64,000 nucleotides of DNA, taken from NCBI RefSeq assembly GCF_900635445.1, contig NZ_LR134117.1, positions 2,480,001 to 2,544,000 of the forward strand. The letters are read 5' to 3'. Of the stretch, positions 8,866-18,399 are shown in pieces; the stretch's first letter is position 1; the number at the start of each line of letters is the position of its first letter. This stretch comes from Serratia odorifera. GTDB lineage: Bacteria > Pseudomonadota > Gammaproteobacteria > Enterobacterales > Enterobacteriaceae. The notes under the pieces are model-generated. The model did not search any database, was not told the DNA's origin, and was given only the letters and a program-made list of their open reading frames with translations. Made by a program: the position numbers and the translations under genes.

Positions 8866-11745
8866 ATGACTCAGACACTCAGCCAACTTGAACACAGCGA
8901 AGCGTTCATCGAACGCCACATCGGCTCTTCTGCGCAACAACAGCAGGAGATGCTGGCAGCGGTGGGCGCACGCTCGCTCAGCGCGCTGATCCAACAGATT
9001 GTGCCGGCAGACATTCAACTGCCGGGGCCGCCGCCGGTTGGCGATGCGGTCACTGAACATCAGGCGCTGGCCGAGCTGGAAGGCGATTGCCGGTCAGAAT
9101 CAGCGCTACAAATCCTATATCGGCATGGGCTACAGCTCGGTACTGACGCCGCCGGTGATCCTGCGCAATATGCTGGAAAACCCGGCTGGTACACCGCCTA
9201 CACGCCATATCAGCCGGAAGTGTCGCAGGGGCGCCTGGAAGCGCTGCTGAACTTCCAGACGGTGACGCTGGATCTGACCGGTCTCGACCTGGCATCCGCG
9301 TCGCTGCTGGACGAAGCAACCGCAGCCGCCGAAGCGATGGCGCTGGCCAAGCGCGCCAGCAAGCTGAAGGACGCCAACCGCTTCTTTGTGGCGGACGACG
9401 TGCATCCGCAGACGCTGGACGTGGTGCGTACCCGTGCCGAAACCTTCAATTTTGAAGTGATCGTCGACAAAGCCGAAAAAGTGCTCGAGCTGGAAGGCGT
9501 GTTCGGCGTGCTGTTGCAGCAGGTCGGTACCACCGGCGAACTGCACGATTACAGCGCATTACTGGCCGAATTGAAGTCGCGCAAAATCATCACCAGCGTC
9601 GCTGCCGACATCATGGCGCTGGTGCTGTTGACCGCTCCGGGCAAACAGGGCGCCGACGTGGTATTCGGCTCTGCGCAGCGCTTTGGCGTGCCAATGGGCT
9701 ACGGCGGCCCGCATGCCGCGTTCTTTGCCTGCCGCGACGAGTTCAAGCGCTCGATGCCGGGCCGTATCATCGGCGTGTCACGCGATGCCGCCGGTAACAG
9801 CGCGCTGCGTATGGCGATGCAAACCCGTGAGCAACATATCCGCCGTGAAAAGGCCAACTCGAACATCTGTACTTCGCAGGTGCTGCTGGCCAACATCGCC
9901 AGCCTGTACGCGGTGTACCATGGCCCGCAAGGCCTGCAGCGCATCGCCGGGCGCATTCATCGCCTGACCGACATTCTGGCTGCCGGCTTGCAGCAGGCCG
10001 GCCTGCTGCTGCGTCACGCCACCTGGTTCGACACCCTGACCGTTGAGGTCAAGGACAAGGCGGCGGTGCTGGATCGCGCGCTAAGCTTCGGCCTCAACCT
10101 GCGCACCGACATTCACGGTGCGGTGGGCATTACCCTTGACGAATCGACGTCGCGCGAAGACGTGCAAACGCTGTTTGCCGTCCTGGCCGGCGACGACCAC
10201 GGTCTGGACATTGACGCGCTGGACGCGGCGGTGAGCACCGCGAGTGCATCGATCCCGGCGGCGATGCTGCGCCAGGAGCCGATCCTCAGTCATCCGGTAT
10301 TCAACAGCTACCACAGCGAAACCGAGATGATGCGTTATATGCATCGTCTGGAACGCAAGGATCTGGCGTTGAACCAGGCGATGATCCCGCTGGGCTCCTG
10401 TACCATGAAGCTGAACGCTGCGGCAGAGATGATCCCGATCACCTGGCCGGAGTTTTCCGACATGCACCCGTTCTGCCCGGCAGAACAGGCGGCAGGCTAT
10501 CAGCAGATGATCGGCCAGCTGTCCCAGTGGCTGGTGCAACTGACCGGTTATGACGCCATCTGTATGCAGCCGAACTCCGGCGCTCAGGGCGAATACGCCG
10601 GTCTGCTGGCGATCCGTCGCTATCATGAAAGCCGTAACGAAGCCGGCCGTCACGTATGCCTGATCCCAAGTTCGGCGCACGGCACCAATCCGGCGTCGGC
10701 GCAAATGGCCGGCATGAGCGTGGTAGTGGTGGCCTGCGACAAGAACGGCAACATCGATCTGCATGACCTGCGCGCCAAGGCCGAGCAGGCGGGCGAAGCA
10801 CTGTCCTGTATCATGGTGACCTACCCGTCGACCCACGGCGTGTACGAAGAAACCATCCGCGAAGTATGCCAAATCGTTCATCAGTTCGGCGGTCAGGTCT
10901 ATCTTGACGGCGCCAACATGAACGCGCAGGTGGGCATCACCACGCCGGGCTATATCGGCGCGGATGTATCGCACCTTAACCTGCATAAAACCTTCTGTAT
11001 CCCGCACGGCGGCGGCGGCCCGGGCATGGGGCCAATCGGCGTCAAGGCGCACCTGGCACCGTTTGTTCCGGGGCACAGCGTGGTGCAAATCGACGGCGTT
11101 ACGACTCAGCAGGGTGCGGTGTCTGCGGCACCGTTCGGCAGCGCATCGATTTTACCTATCAGCTGGATGTACATTCGCATGATGGGGGCCGAAGGGCTGA
11201 AGCAGGCGAGCCAGGTGGCGATCCTCAACGCCAACTATATCGCTACCCGCCTGAAGGATGCCTATCCGGTGCTGTATACCGGCCGCGATCATCGCGTGGC
11301 GCATGAATGTATTCTGGACATTCGCCCGTTGAAGGATGAAACCGGCATCAGCGAAATGGACATCGCCAAGCGCCTGATCGACTACGGTTTCCACGCGCCG
11401 ACCATGTCGTTCCCGGTTGCCGGCACGCTGATGGTGGAACCGACCGAATCAGAAAGCAAAGTCGAGCTGGACCGCTTTATCGACGCGATGCTGGCGATCC
11501 GTGCAGAAATCGATCGCGTACAGCAGGGCGAATGGCCACTGGACGACAACCCGCTGGTCAATGCGCCACACGTGCAGGCGGAGCTGGTTGGCGAATGGCA
11601 ACATGCCTATAGCCGCGAGCTGGCGGTATTCCCGTCGCTGGCGGTACGCGAGAACAAGTATTGGCCGACCGTGAAGCGTCTTGATGACGTTTATGGCGAC
11701 CGCAATCTGTTCTGCTCCTGTGTGCCGATCGGCGACTACCAATAA
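8866..11745 (+). CDS. gcvP: Glycine dehydrogenase (decarboxylating), P protein; residues ~73-107 out of frame
   Basis: This PLP enzyme of 959 codons decarboxylates glycine and loads aminomethyl onto lipoyl-GcvH. The PLP lysine is near residue 708 in HLNLHKTFCIPHGGGGPG. An N-terminal half with AQRFGVPMGYGGPHAAFF and a C-terminal half make the usual double-domain chain. The length fits E. coli (957). An oddity: between about 9082 and 9184 the family sequence (AIAGQNQRYKSYIGMGYSSV) is in the +2 frame, not in the long frame. One extra G at 9082-9083 and one missing G at 9184-9185 compensate each other, so the frame stays open but about 34 residues are nonsense. Both are short G-run changes, which suggests base-call errors. 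Confidence 0.95.
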   Translation: MTQTLSQLEHSEAFIERHIGSSAQQQQEMLAAVGARSLSALIQQIVPADIQLPGPPPVGDAVTEHQALAELEGDCRSESALQILYRHGLQLGTDAAGDPAQYAGKPGWYTAYTPYQPEVSQGRLEALLNFQTVTLDLTGLDLASASLLDEATAAAEAMALAKRASKLKDANRFFVADDVHPQTLDVVRTRAETFNFEVIVDKAEKVLELEGVFGVLLQQVGTTGELHDYSALLAELKSRKIITSVAADIMALVLLTAPGKQGADVVFGSAQRFGVPMGYGGPHAAFFACRDEFKRSMPGRIIGVSRDAAGNSALRMAMQTREQHIRREKANSNICTSQVLLANIASLYAVYHGPQGLQRIAGRIHRLTDILAAGLQQAGLLLRHATWFDTLTVEVKDKAAVLDRALSFGLNLRTDIHGAVGITLDESTSREDVQTLFAVLAGDDHGLDIDALDAAVSTASASIPAAMLRQEPILSHPVFNSYHSETEMMRYMHRLERKDLALNQAMIPLGSCTMKLNAAAEMIPITWPEFSDMHPFCPAEQAAGYQQMIGQLSQWLVQLTGYDAICMQPNSGAQGEYAGLLAIRRYHESRNEAGRHVCLIPSSAHGTNPASAQMAGMSVVVVACDKNGNIDLHDLRAKAEQAGEALSCIMVTYPSTHGVYEETIREVCQIVHQFGGQVYLDGANMNAQVGITTPGYIGADVSHLNLHKTFCIPHGGGGPGMGPIGVKAHLAPFVPGHSVVQIDGVTTQQGAVSAAPFGSASILPISWMYIRMMGAEGLKQASQVAILNANYIATRLKDAYPVLYTGRDHRVAHECILDIRPLKDETGISEMDIAKRLIDYGFHAPTMSFPVAGTLMVEPTESESKVELDRFIDAMLAIRAEIDRVQQGEWPLDDNPLVNAPHVQAELVGEWQHAYSRELAVFPSLAVRENKYWPTVKRLDDVYGDRNLFCSCVPIGDYQ

Positions 11746-11772
11746 CCGATTCGATTAACGTCGATTAATCAG

Positions 11773-11801
11773 GGACGCCGTATTTACGGCGTCCTTTTTT
11801 T
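11773..11801 (+). terminator. Rho-independent terminator of gcvTHP
   Basis: An 8-bp stem GGACGCCG / CGGCGTCC with a 6-nt loop is followed by seven T residues, 28 nt after the gcvP stop. Confidence 0.92.
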
Positions 11802-12037
11802 ATTGCTGGCGGCAATAGCAGGCCAGATGGATATCCTCTGGATCGCCGGCAAACAGCTCGGCGTCGGGTGAGGTCAGCAACCGGTAAAAAGTAATATTGA
11901 ATTTGTTGATTTTCCAGATGATATTATCCTGGCACACCGCTTGTGCGCGGCTAGAATCTGCCCGCCGGGTGAGCGGTGCAAACCGTTTTGCCAAGCACAG
12001 CGGCAAATTATTCACCGCATCCGTAATGGGGAGTGAC

Positions 12038-12784
12038 ATGACAAAAGTTGCATTGATTACCGGCGCCAGCCGAGGCATTGGCCGCGCGACGGCGTTATTG
12101 CTGGCCCGTCAGGGTTATGCGGTAGGGGTTAACTATCAGACCAATGAGGCAGCGGCACAGCAGGTGGTAAACCAGGTGCTTGCCGCTGGCGGCCGAGCGC
12201 TGGCGTTGCAGGCGGATATTGCCCAGGAGAATGAGGTTGTGGCGATGTTCTCCCGGCTGGACGCCGAGCTTGGTACCCTCTGTGCTCTGGTGAACAACGC
12301 CGGCATTCTGTTTCAGCAGACCAGCATCGAACACATGAGCGCAGAGCGCATCAACCGCGTGCTGGCCACCAACGTCACCGGCAGTTTTCTCTGTTGTCGC
12401 GAAGCGGTGAAACGCATGGCGCTGCGCCACGGCGGGCAGGGCGGGGCGATAGTCAACGTTTCCTCTGGCGCCGCGCGGTTAGGGTCGCCGGGAGAATATG
12501 TCGATTATGCCGCCTCAAAAGGGGCGCAGGATACCTTGACTACCGGGCTGGCGATCGAAGTAGCGGCGCAGGGGATCCGCGTCAATAGCGTGCGGCCGGG
12601 CGCCATTTATACCGAGATGCATGCCAGCGGTGGAGAGCCGGAGCGCGTCGAGCGGGTAAAAAGCCTGTTGCCGATGCAACGCGGCGGGCAACCGGAAGAA
12701 ATAGCGCAGGCCATCGCCTGGCTGCTGTCAGACGCCGCTTCTTACGTCACCGGCAGTTTTATCGACGCCGGCGGCGGTCGCTGA
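12038..12784 (+). CDS. SDR family NAD(P)-dependent oxidoreductase
   Basis: The 248-residue cytoplasmic protein is a classical short-chain dehydrogenase. It has TGASRGIG at 8-15 (cofactor loop), NNAG at 86-89, catalytic Ser at about 142-143 (NVSSG) and Y157-x-x-x-K161. The end AQAIAWLLSDAASYVTGSFIDAGGG is typical of FabG-like members. The ATG at 12038 follows GGGGAG. An unnamed regulatory context: it ends 4 nt before the convergent GntR gene and may belong with the catabolic block beyond it. The YgfF-like glucose/sorbose dehydrogenase family sits near gcv in some enterobacteria, which is an alternative name. The substrate cannot be read from the sequence. Confidence 0.88.
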   Translation: MTKVALITGASRGIGRATALLLARQGYAVGVNYQTNEAAAQQVVNQVLAAGGRALALQADIAQENEVVAMFSRLDAELGTLCALVNNAGILFQQTSIEHMSAERINRVLATNVTGSFLCCREAVKRMALRHGGQGGAIVNVSSGAARLGSPGEYVDYAASKGAQDTLTTGLAIEVAAQGIRVNSVRPGAIYTEMHASGGEPERVERVKSLLPMQRGGQPEEIAQAIAWLLSDAASYVTGSFIDAGGGR

Positions 12785-12788
12785 TCCG

Positions 12789-13469
12789 TCAGGCATCGTG
12801 CAACAGCGCGCTGCGGAAGGACAGAATGTGTGCCTGCGCCGCCGATTCCGCCGCCTGGGTATCCTGTTGAGCCAGTGCGTCGATGATTGCGCGGTGCTCT
12901 TCAATCACCTCCTGCATATGACCTTCCTTGGAGAGCGAGGTGGCCCAGAAGCGTTGCGCGCGTGCGTGCAGCACGCTGAGGATGTCGGCCAGCATGGCAT
13001 TGCCGGCGATCTGTGCCAGCGCCTGATGGAATTCATTATCCAACATCATCATGCGCACCCGATCGCGAGCCTGGCAGGCAGCGGCAATCTGCTGATTGAG
13101 CGCGCTCAGCCCGGCCACTTGCGCAGCGGTGGCGCGCTTGCTGGCCAGACGCATGCACAGCAATTCGTTGGCCAGTCGCACTTCGATCAGTTCCAATGCA
13201 TCATCGATCGACAAAGGCGCAACCATTACCCCCTTGCGTGGGATCACCTGCAATAACCCTTCATTGGCCAGACGGTGGATCGCCTGGTTGATCGGCGTTC
13301 TGCCCATCTGCAAATCAGTCATCACCTGCGCGGTATTCAAATACTCACCCGGTTTATAGCTCAAGGTCACTAACGCCTGCTTGAAGCGCCGATAGGCCAG
13401 TTCGTTCAGGGACAGGCCTGCTTCCTCTACCGGCGGGCGCTCCCGGCCCTCTGCATCAACGGTCTTCAC
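12789..13469 (-). CDS. GntR family (FCD) transcriptional regulator
   Basis: The 226-residue protein has an N-terminal winged helix (about 25-95; MGRTPINQAIHRLANEGLLQVIPRKGVMV is the recognition helix and wing) and a C-terminal all-helical FCD effector domain (about 100-220). That domain has the metal/ligand-like pattern DNEFHQAL and EEHRAIIDAL. FadR/FCD-type GntR proteins usually repress adjacent catabolic operons until a carboxylate binds. It is divergent from the DUF2848-amidase operon, with 126 bp between the starts, and so is the likely regulator of that operon. Confidence 0.88.
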   Translation of the reverse strand: MKTVDAEGRERPPVEEAGLSLNELAYRRFKQALVTLSYKPGEYLNTAQVMTDLQMGRTPINQAIHRLANEGLLQVIPRKGVMVAPLSIDDALELIEVRLANELLCMRLASKRATAAQVAGLSALNQQIAAACQARDRVRMMMLDNEFHQALAQIAGNAMLADILSVLHARAQRFWATSLSKEGHMQEVIEEHRAIIDALAQQDTQAAESAAQAHILSFRSALLHDA

Positions 13470-13555
13470 GTTTTTGCTCCTGCAACTAAAAAGTTTTTAG
13501 ACATAGTACACAAAAATATGGCACGGAAATCGCTTAATGAGTAACTAAAGATATA

Positions 13556-13567
13556 GTGAAATTTCAC
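13556..13567. promoter_or_regulatory. Candidate operator palindrome for the GntR regulator
   Basis: GTGAAATTTCAC is a perfect 12-bp palindrome 29 bp before the DUF2848 start, in the divergent promoter region. A second A/T-rich palindrome (CTAAAAAGTTTTTAG) is at 13486-13500, next to the GntR start. Both fit sites for a dimeric regulator. No binding evidence is available. Confidence 0.35.
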
Positions 13568-13595
13568 AGTGTTTTAACAAAAGGGAGCGAATACC

Positions 13596-14310
13596 ATGCA
13601 ACTGACCTTCACTTTACCTGATTCTCGCGAGGCTGACGCCCTGAACGTCGAGATTGACCATCTGGTGATTGCCGGTTGGACCGGACGCGATCGGCAAGCC
13701 ATCTTGCACCAATATTCGGGAGTTGGCCGAGCTGGGGGTGCCCCAACCGAGTGCAGTTCCGCTGTTTTATCGCGTGGCGGCCAACCAGCTTAGCCAGCGC
13801 GACAGCGTCGAAGTGATGGGCGCCGCCAGCTCCGGCGAAGCCGAACCGCTGGTGTTTACCCACCAAGGCGAGCTGTATGTTTCGCTGGCCTCCGATCATA
13901 CCGACCGGGAGTTGGAGGCGCACAGCGTGGCGCTGTCGAAACAGCTCTGCGTTAAACCGGTGGCCACGACGGCCTGGCGATTGCAGGAGGTGGCAGCGCA
14001 TTGGGACCAGCTGATTCTGCGCTCGTGGATTAAGGAGCAGGGGGAGTTCCGCCTGTATCAACAAGGAACACTGGCCAGTCTGCGCACCCCGGGCGACTTG
14101 CTGGAGCGTTATCTGGCCGGCCAGCAACTGCCGGAATACCAGACGCAACCACAGCAGCCGCGCGACGGACTGGCGATGACCTGCGGCACGCTGGCGGCGA
14201 TCGGCGGTATTCGCCCGGCGGCGGAGTTTCGCATGGAATTGGTGGACGAGATTCTGGGGCGCCGTATTTGCCATACCTATCGAAGCATCGAATTACCGGT
14301 GGTGGCGTGA
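13596..14310 (+). pseudogene. DUF2848 family protein, frameshifted (probable sequence error)
   Basis: The first frame starts at an ATG behind AAGGGAGCG and reads MQLTFTLPDSR to RQAILHQ at about residue 39, then leaves the family sequence. The remainder (IRELAELGVPQPSAVPLFYRV onward, to 14310) is in the next frame. Removing one A at 13711-13712 joins them as QAILHHIRELAELG and gives a 237-residue protein, the usual length of DUF2848 proteins. These resemble the fumarylacetoacetate hydrolase fold and are found beside amidases; no reaction is established. The stop overlaps the amidase start (TGATG), so the genes are co-translated. Confidence 0.82.
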
Positions 14311-15659
14311 TGAAAAAGCTGACCTTGTTACAGGCCGCTGCCGGCCTGGCGTGCGGTGAGTTCACCTCTCGGCGGCTGACGGCAGAGGCGCTGGCGTGCA
14401 TCGACGATCCCCAAGGAGAGGGCGCACGCGCATTTATCCGCGTTTATCACGCCTGGGCGCAGCAGCAGGCGGCCGAATCCGATCGGCGGCGAGCCGCTGG
14501 ACAGGCGCTGTCGCCGTTGGACGGCGTGCCGGTGTCGATCAAGGATCTGTTCGACGTGGCCGGCGAAGCGACCACCGGCGGTTCTCGCGTCTTGACCGAT
14601 GCCGCTCCGGCGCAACGCCATGCGGCGGTGGTAGCGCGTTTGCTGCAGGCCGGAGTAGTGATTGTCGGTAAAACCAATATGACCGAGTTTGCCTATTCGG
14701 GGCTGGGCATCAACCCGCACTACGCCACGCCGGCCAATCCATGGCAGCGCGCGGCGCGACGCATTCCCGGCGGTTCATCGTCCGGCGCGGCGGTGGCGGT
14801 CGCCGATGGCATGGGATTCGGAGCGATTGGCAGCGATACCGGCGGTTCGGTGCGCATTCCGGCGGCGTTTTGCGGATTGACCGGCTACAAGCCCAGCGCA
14901 TGCCGCATTGACATGGCTGGCGTGCAGCCGCTGTCACCGTCGTTGGATTCCGTTGGTGTGATCGCTCACGGCGTGGCGGACTGCGTCGCGCTGGATGCGG
15001 CGATCGCCGAACGGGCGCTGGAACCGCAAACGCTGCCGCTGGCTCAGGCGCGTTTCGCCGTGCCGCAAACGCTGGTGCTTGATGATTTGGATGACGCGGT
15101 GGCGACGGCATTTGACCGCGCGTTGCAGCGTCTGACGCTGGCGGGGGCGCGCATCGACGCCCTGCCATGCAGCGAGTTCGCCGAACTGGCGGCGATCAAT
15201 GCTAGCGGCGGCTTCACCGCGCTGGAGTCGTGGCAATGGCACCAGACGCTGATTGCCTCACAGGCGGCTGATTACGATCCACGGGTGCTGTCGCGCATTC
15301 GTCGCGGTGCGACGCTGGGCGAGGGTGACCGTCAGCGATTGCAACAACAGCGTGGCGATTGGCAACGGCGGGTGGCGGCAACGCTGGAGGGCTATGACGC
15401 GCTGCTGATGCCCAGCGTACCGTTTATCGCGCCGACCATCGCCGAACTGGAAGCGGATGAGGCGCTGTACTTCCGCGTTAACGGCGCCGCGTTGCGTAAC
15501 CCGTCGGTAATCAATTTTCTAGATGGCTGCGCCGTGTCGCTACCCATGCAACCCCCCGGCAGCGCGCCGATCGGTTTGATGGTGGCGGGATTGCCGCAGC
15601 AGGATCAGGCGCTGCTGGGTTGGGCGCTGTCAATTGAGCGTTGCCTTGCCGGCGCGTGA
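14310..15659 (+). CDS. Amidase (amidase signature family)
   Basis: The 449-residue cytoplasmic hydrolase has the complete Lys-cisSer-Ser catalytic set: K78 (VSIKDLFDVAG), S156 in the GGSSSG motif and nucleophile S180 in GSDTGGS. The spacing of 24 residues between the serines is that of the family. The start overlaps the DUF2848 stop and excludes a longer open frame. It should cut an amide, releasing ammonia and a carboxylate that could be the inducer sensed by the GntR protein. GatA is an alternative by family, but this organism type has no GatCAB and the neighbours are catabolic. Confidence 0.9.
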   Translation: MKKLTLLQAAAGLACGEFTSRRLTAEALACIDDPQGEGARAFIRVYHAWAQQQAAESDRRRAAGQALSPLDGVPVSIKDLFDVAGEATTGGSRVLTDAAPAQRHAAVVARLLQAGVVIVGKTNMTEFAYSGLGINPHYATPANPWQRAARRIPGGSSSGAAVAVADGMGFGAIGSDTGGSVRIPAAFCGLTGYKPSACRIDMAGVQPLSPSLDSVGVIAHGVADCVALDAAIAERALEPQTLPLAQARFAVPQTLVLDDLDDAVATAFDRALQRLTLAGARIDALPCSEFAELAAINASGGFTALESWQWHQTLIASQAADYDPRVLSRIRRGATLGEGDRQRLQQQRGDWQRRVAATLEGYDALLMPSVPFIAPTIAELEADEALYFRVNGAALRNPSVINFLDGCAVSLPMQPPGSAPIGLMVAGLPQQDQALLGWALSIERCLAGA

Positions 15660-15706
15660 ATTACGGCGGGCATGCTCGCCTCATTTTGAGCTAACAGGAG
15701 ACTCCC

Positions 15707-16360
15707 ATGACCGGAACCCCTAATGGAATGCTGTTTGTCGCCACAGACGTCGCCGCACAGGATGAGGCGGACTTCAACCAATGGTACGACCGGGAACACG
15801 TGGAAGAACGGGTGCGCATTGACGGCTTTTTGAGCGGCACGCGTTATCAGGCGTTGCAGGGCGGGCGAAAATACCTCGGCCTGTATAAAACCACCTCGCT
15901 CGACAGCTTTACTTCAGCGGCATATCACGCCGCGTTCACTCGCCAGACGCCATGGTCAGTGGCCTGTCTGGACAAGATGGTCAATCCGATGCGGCGCGTC
16001 TGTTCGCTGACGACGCTGAGCGGCATCGGCTGCGGTAGCCATCTGAGCATTCTCACCCTGGCGGTTGGCGCAGACCGCCCACTGGTGCAGCGAGCCAGGC
16101 AACTGGGCGAAGAACTGGCCAGTGCCGCCGGGTTTGTCTGCAGCAGCCTGTTGCTGCCCGACGCGCTACTCAGTACGCCGCTGCCAAAAGAAACCACGGA
16201 AAACCGCCGGTTACTGCCGATGCTGCTGATCGAAAGCAGCAGCGTGCAGGCCGGTCAACGCCTTGCCGACCAGGCTTGCGCGGCTCTGAATATTGCGCCG
16301 GACGCTGCGCTGCAATACGCGCTCAGCTGGCGACTCACCGCACAGGAGTTGACATCATGA
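15707..16360 (+). CDS. EthD/dimeric alpha-beta barrel-like protein of unknown function
   Basis: The 217-residue protein looks like two ferredoxin-like (dimeric alpha-beta barrel) halves. The first half has NQWYDREHVEERVRIDGFLSGTRYQ, the pattern seen in EthD and similar small barrel proteins. The second half (about 105-215) is less clear. There is no signal peptide or membrane segment. It lies between the amidase and the transporter, and its TGA overlaps the transporter ATG (ATGA), so it belongs to the same operon. A role in handling the operon substrate is inferred only. Confidence 0.7.
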   Translation: MTGTPNGMLFVATDVAAQDEADFNQWYDREHVEERVRIDGFLSGTRYQALQGGRKYLGLYKTTSLDSFTSAAYHAAFTRQTPWSVACLDKMVNPMRRVCSLTTLSGIGCGSHLSILTLAVGADRPLVQRARQLGEELASAAGFVCSSLLLPDALLSTPLPKETTENRRLLPMLLIESSSVQAGQRLADQACAALNIAPDAALQYALSWRLTAQELTS

Positions 16361-17676
16361 GCACTTCTACCACGGAAACCCCGATCGGTGCAGAGGCGGC
16401 CCGCAGCGCCGATGCGCCCAATACCGGCAAACTGGCGGCGGCAAGCTCCATCGGCACCGCGCTGGAATGGTACGACTTTACCGTTTACAACATCATGGCG
16501 GCGCTGATTTTCAATCACGTCTTCTTCCCGTCGTTTGATCCGCTGGTGGGCACTATCCTGGCGTTTTCCACCTATGCGGTCGGTTATGTCTCGCGGCCGA
16601 TTGGTGGCATCGTGTTCGGTCATCTGGGCGACGTGCTTGGCCGTCGTTTTGTATTGGTTACCACGCTGCTGATGATGGGCATTACCACTGCATTGATGGG
16701 GTTACTGCCCGGCTATGCCAGTTGGGGCATCTGGAGCCCGTTGCTGCTGGTGACGCTGCGCTTTATTCAGGGCATCGCGCTGGGCGGTGAATGGGCCGGT
16801 GCGGTGCTGCTGTCAATGGAGCATGGCAAACCGCATCAGCGTGGGCGCAATGCGTCGTTCGCTCAGGTCGGCCCGTCCTGCGGCTCGCTGATTGGCACCG
16901 GTTTTATCATGCTGGTCACGGTGGCGATGTCGGCGGACGACTTCCAGCAATGGGGCTGGCGCATTCCGTTCCTGCTGAGCCTGGTGCTGGTGGTATTTGG
17001 TCTCTGGCTGCGTCGTGGCGTGGGGGAGACGCCGGCGTTCCTCAAGCTGGAAGCCAACCGCGACGTGACTCACGCGCCGCTGCGTGAAGTGTTCGGCCAG
17101 CATAAACGGGCGCTATTGATCGCCGGCGGTTCACGCATTGGCTCTGACGTACTGTATGCGCTGGTGGTGGTGTTTACCCTGACCTATGTCACCACGGTAT
17201 TGAACCTGCCACGGCCATTGGCGTTGGCCGCCACCATGCTCGGCGCGGTGGGCAACGCGCTTACGGTTCCGCTGTTCGGCGCGCTTTCCGATCGGCTTGG
17301 TCGGCGCCCGGTGTATATTGGCGGCGCGCTGGCGGCGATGGTCTGGGCGTTCGTGTTCTTCGTGCTGCTGGACAGCACGCAGCCAGTGCTGATTTGCCTG
17401 GCGGTGGTGGTGGGGTTACTGATCCATGCCGCGATGTATGGCCCGCAGGCGGCGTTCGTCACCGAACAGTTCCCGACCCGCGTGCGTTACGCCGGCTCAT
17501 CACTGGCCTATACACTGGCCGGCATCGTCGGCGGTGGCTTTGCGCCGCTGATCATCGCGTCGCTGTTCAAAAGCTATGACAGTACGCTGGCGGTGTCGCT
17601 GTACGTGGTCTTTGCGCTGCTGATAACCCTGTGGGCGGTGCTGGCCGCCAGGGAAACCGCGCATAAACCGCTGTAA
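16357..17676 (+). CDS. MFS transporter, metabolite:H+ symporter type
   Basis: The 439-residue inner-membrane protein has 12 predicted helices. It shows the metabolite:proton symporter signatures GHLGDVLGRRFVL (loop 2-3), RFIQGIALGGEWAGAVLL (helix 4) and SDRLGRRPVYIGG (loop 8-9). Relatives (ShiA, ProP, KgtP) carry organic acids or betaines into the cell. As the last gene of the DUF2848-amidase operon it probably imports the amide or acid that the operon degrades. The start at 16357 overlaps the previous stop. Confidence 0.9.
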   Translation: MSTSTTETPIGAEAARSADAPNTGKLAAASSIGTALEWYDFTVYNIMAALIFNHVFFPSFDPLVGTILAFSTYAVGYVSRPIGGIVFGHLGDVLGRRFVLVTTLLMMGITTALMGLLPGYASWGIWSPLLLVTLRFIQGIALGGEWAGAVLLSMEHGKPHQRGRNASFAQVGPSCGSLIGTGFIMLVTVAMSADDFQQWGWRIPFLLSLVLVVFGLWLRRGVGETPAFLKLEANRDVTHAPLREVFGQHKRALLIAGGSRIGSDVLYALVVVFTLTYVTTVLNLPRPLALAATMLGAVGNALTVPLFGALSDRLGRRPVYIGGALAAMVWAFVFFVLLDSTQPVLICLAVVVGLLIHAAMYGPQAAFVTEQFPTRVRYAGSSLAYTLAGIVGGGFAPLIIASLFKSYDSTLAVSLYVVFALLITLWAVLAARETAHKPL

Positions 17677-17679
17677 AGG

Positions 17680-17710
17680 CCACGCCGGGCGATATCTGCA
17701 CCCGGCGTGG
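17680..17710. terminator. Hairpin after the MFS gene
   Basis: A perfect 10-bp stem CCACGCCGGG / CCCGGCGTGG lies right after the transporter stop, followed by TTGTT. It is a plausible end for the catabolic operon. Confidence 0.65.
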
Positions 17711-17790
17711 TTGTTCAGGCAAAGGCCGGGTCAGGCCGCCATGGTCTGCTCGCTCACGCCGCTGGCTTCCAGCGTCGGCGCGTGTGATGG

Positions 17791-18399
17791 TTACTTCAGC
17801 CAGCCTTTGCGCTGTGCTTCATGCAGATGGTGGGACAGGTGCTGCCACAGTTCCGGGTAGACCTCGGCGATCATGGCGTTGCGCGATAGTACCTGATCGA
17901 GGCTGATGCCGTTTTCAACCCAGCTCTGCCCCTGGTTATGCAGATTCATCAGCATGGGCATGGTGCGATCCAGCACCAGTGCAAAACGTGCATCGGCGCT
18001 TTCGCCGTCTTCATATTCCTGCCATAACGCGGTGAAATACTCGCGCTGTGGTTCCGGCAACAGACCAAACAGACGACGCGCTGCGGCGACTTCCTGATCG
18101 TGAATCGCGGCACGTGCGGCCAGATCGTACACCAGCACGTCGCCGGCATCGATTTCGACGATGTCATGCAGCAGGGCCATCTGGATCACGCGTTGGATAT
18201 CAACGTCTTCAGCGGCATAAGGCGCCAGGCTCATGGCGGCGATGGCGAAGTGCCAGCTGTGCTCGGCGGAGTTTTCCTGACGCTGGGTGCCCAACACTTT
18301 GGTACGGCGCTGAACGCTCTTGAGTTTATCGATTTCCATCAGGAACTGGATGACCTGAGTCATGGCGCCAAATTCTAACGCGGGTACGGCAGATGACAT
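17791..18399 (-). CDS. HD domain phosphohydrolase
   Basis: The 202-residue protein has the metal-binding HD set: H in ENSAEHSWHFAI, the HD pair in ALLHDIVEIDAGD and a distal D in LVLDRTMPML. This matches the YfbR/HDDC2 group, most of which are nucleoside 5'-monophosphatases. ATG at 18399 is chosen because the longer frame to 18513 adds unrelated basic residues; a start at 18363 (190 residues) is also possible. Transcribed leftward; the upstream region is shared with the divergent trhA gene. Confidence 0.82.
   Translation of the reverse strand: MSSAVPALEFGAMTQVIQFLMEIDKLKSVQRRTKVLGTQRQENSAEHSWHFAIAAMSLAPYAAEDVDIQRVIQMALLHDIVEIDAGDVLVYDLAARAAIHDQEVAAARRLFGLLPEPQREYFTALWQEYEDGESADARFALVLDRTMPMLMNLHNQGQSWVENGISLDQVLSRNAMIAEVYPELWQHLSHHLHEAQRKGWLK

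Noticed and set aside
10081..11088. Long minus-strand frames opposite gcvP and other GC-rich genes
   Set aside because: They are antisense shadows caused by high GC at third codon positions; the plus-strand proteins are clearly the real ones.
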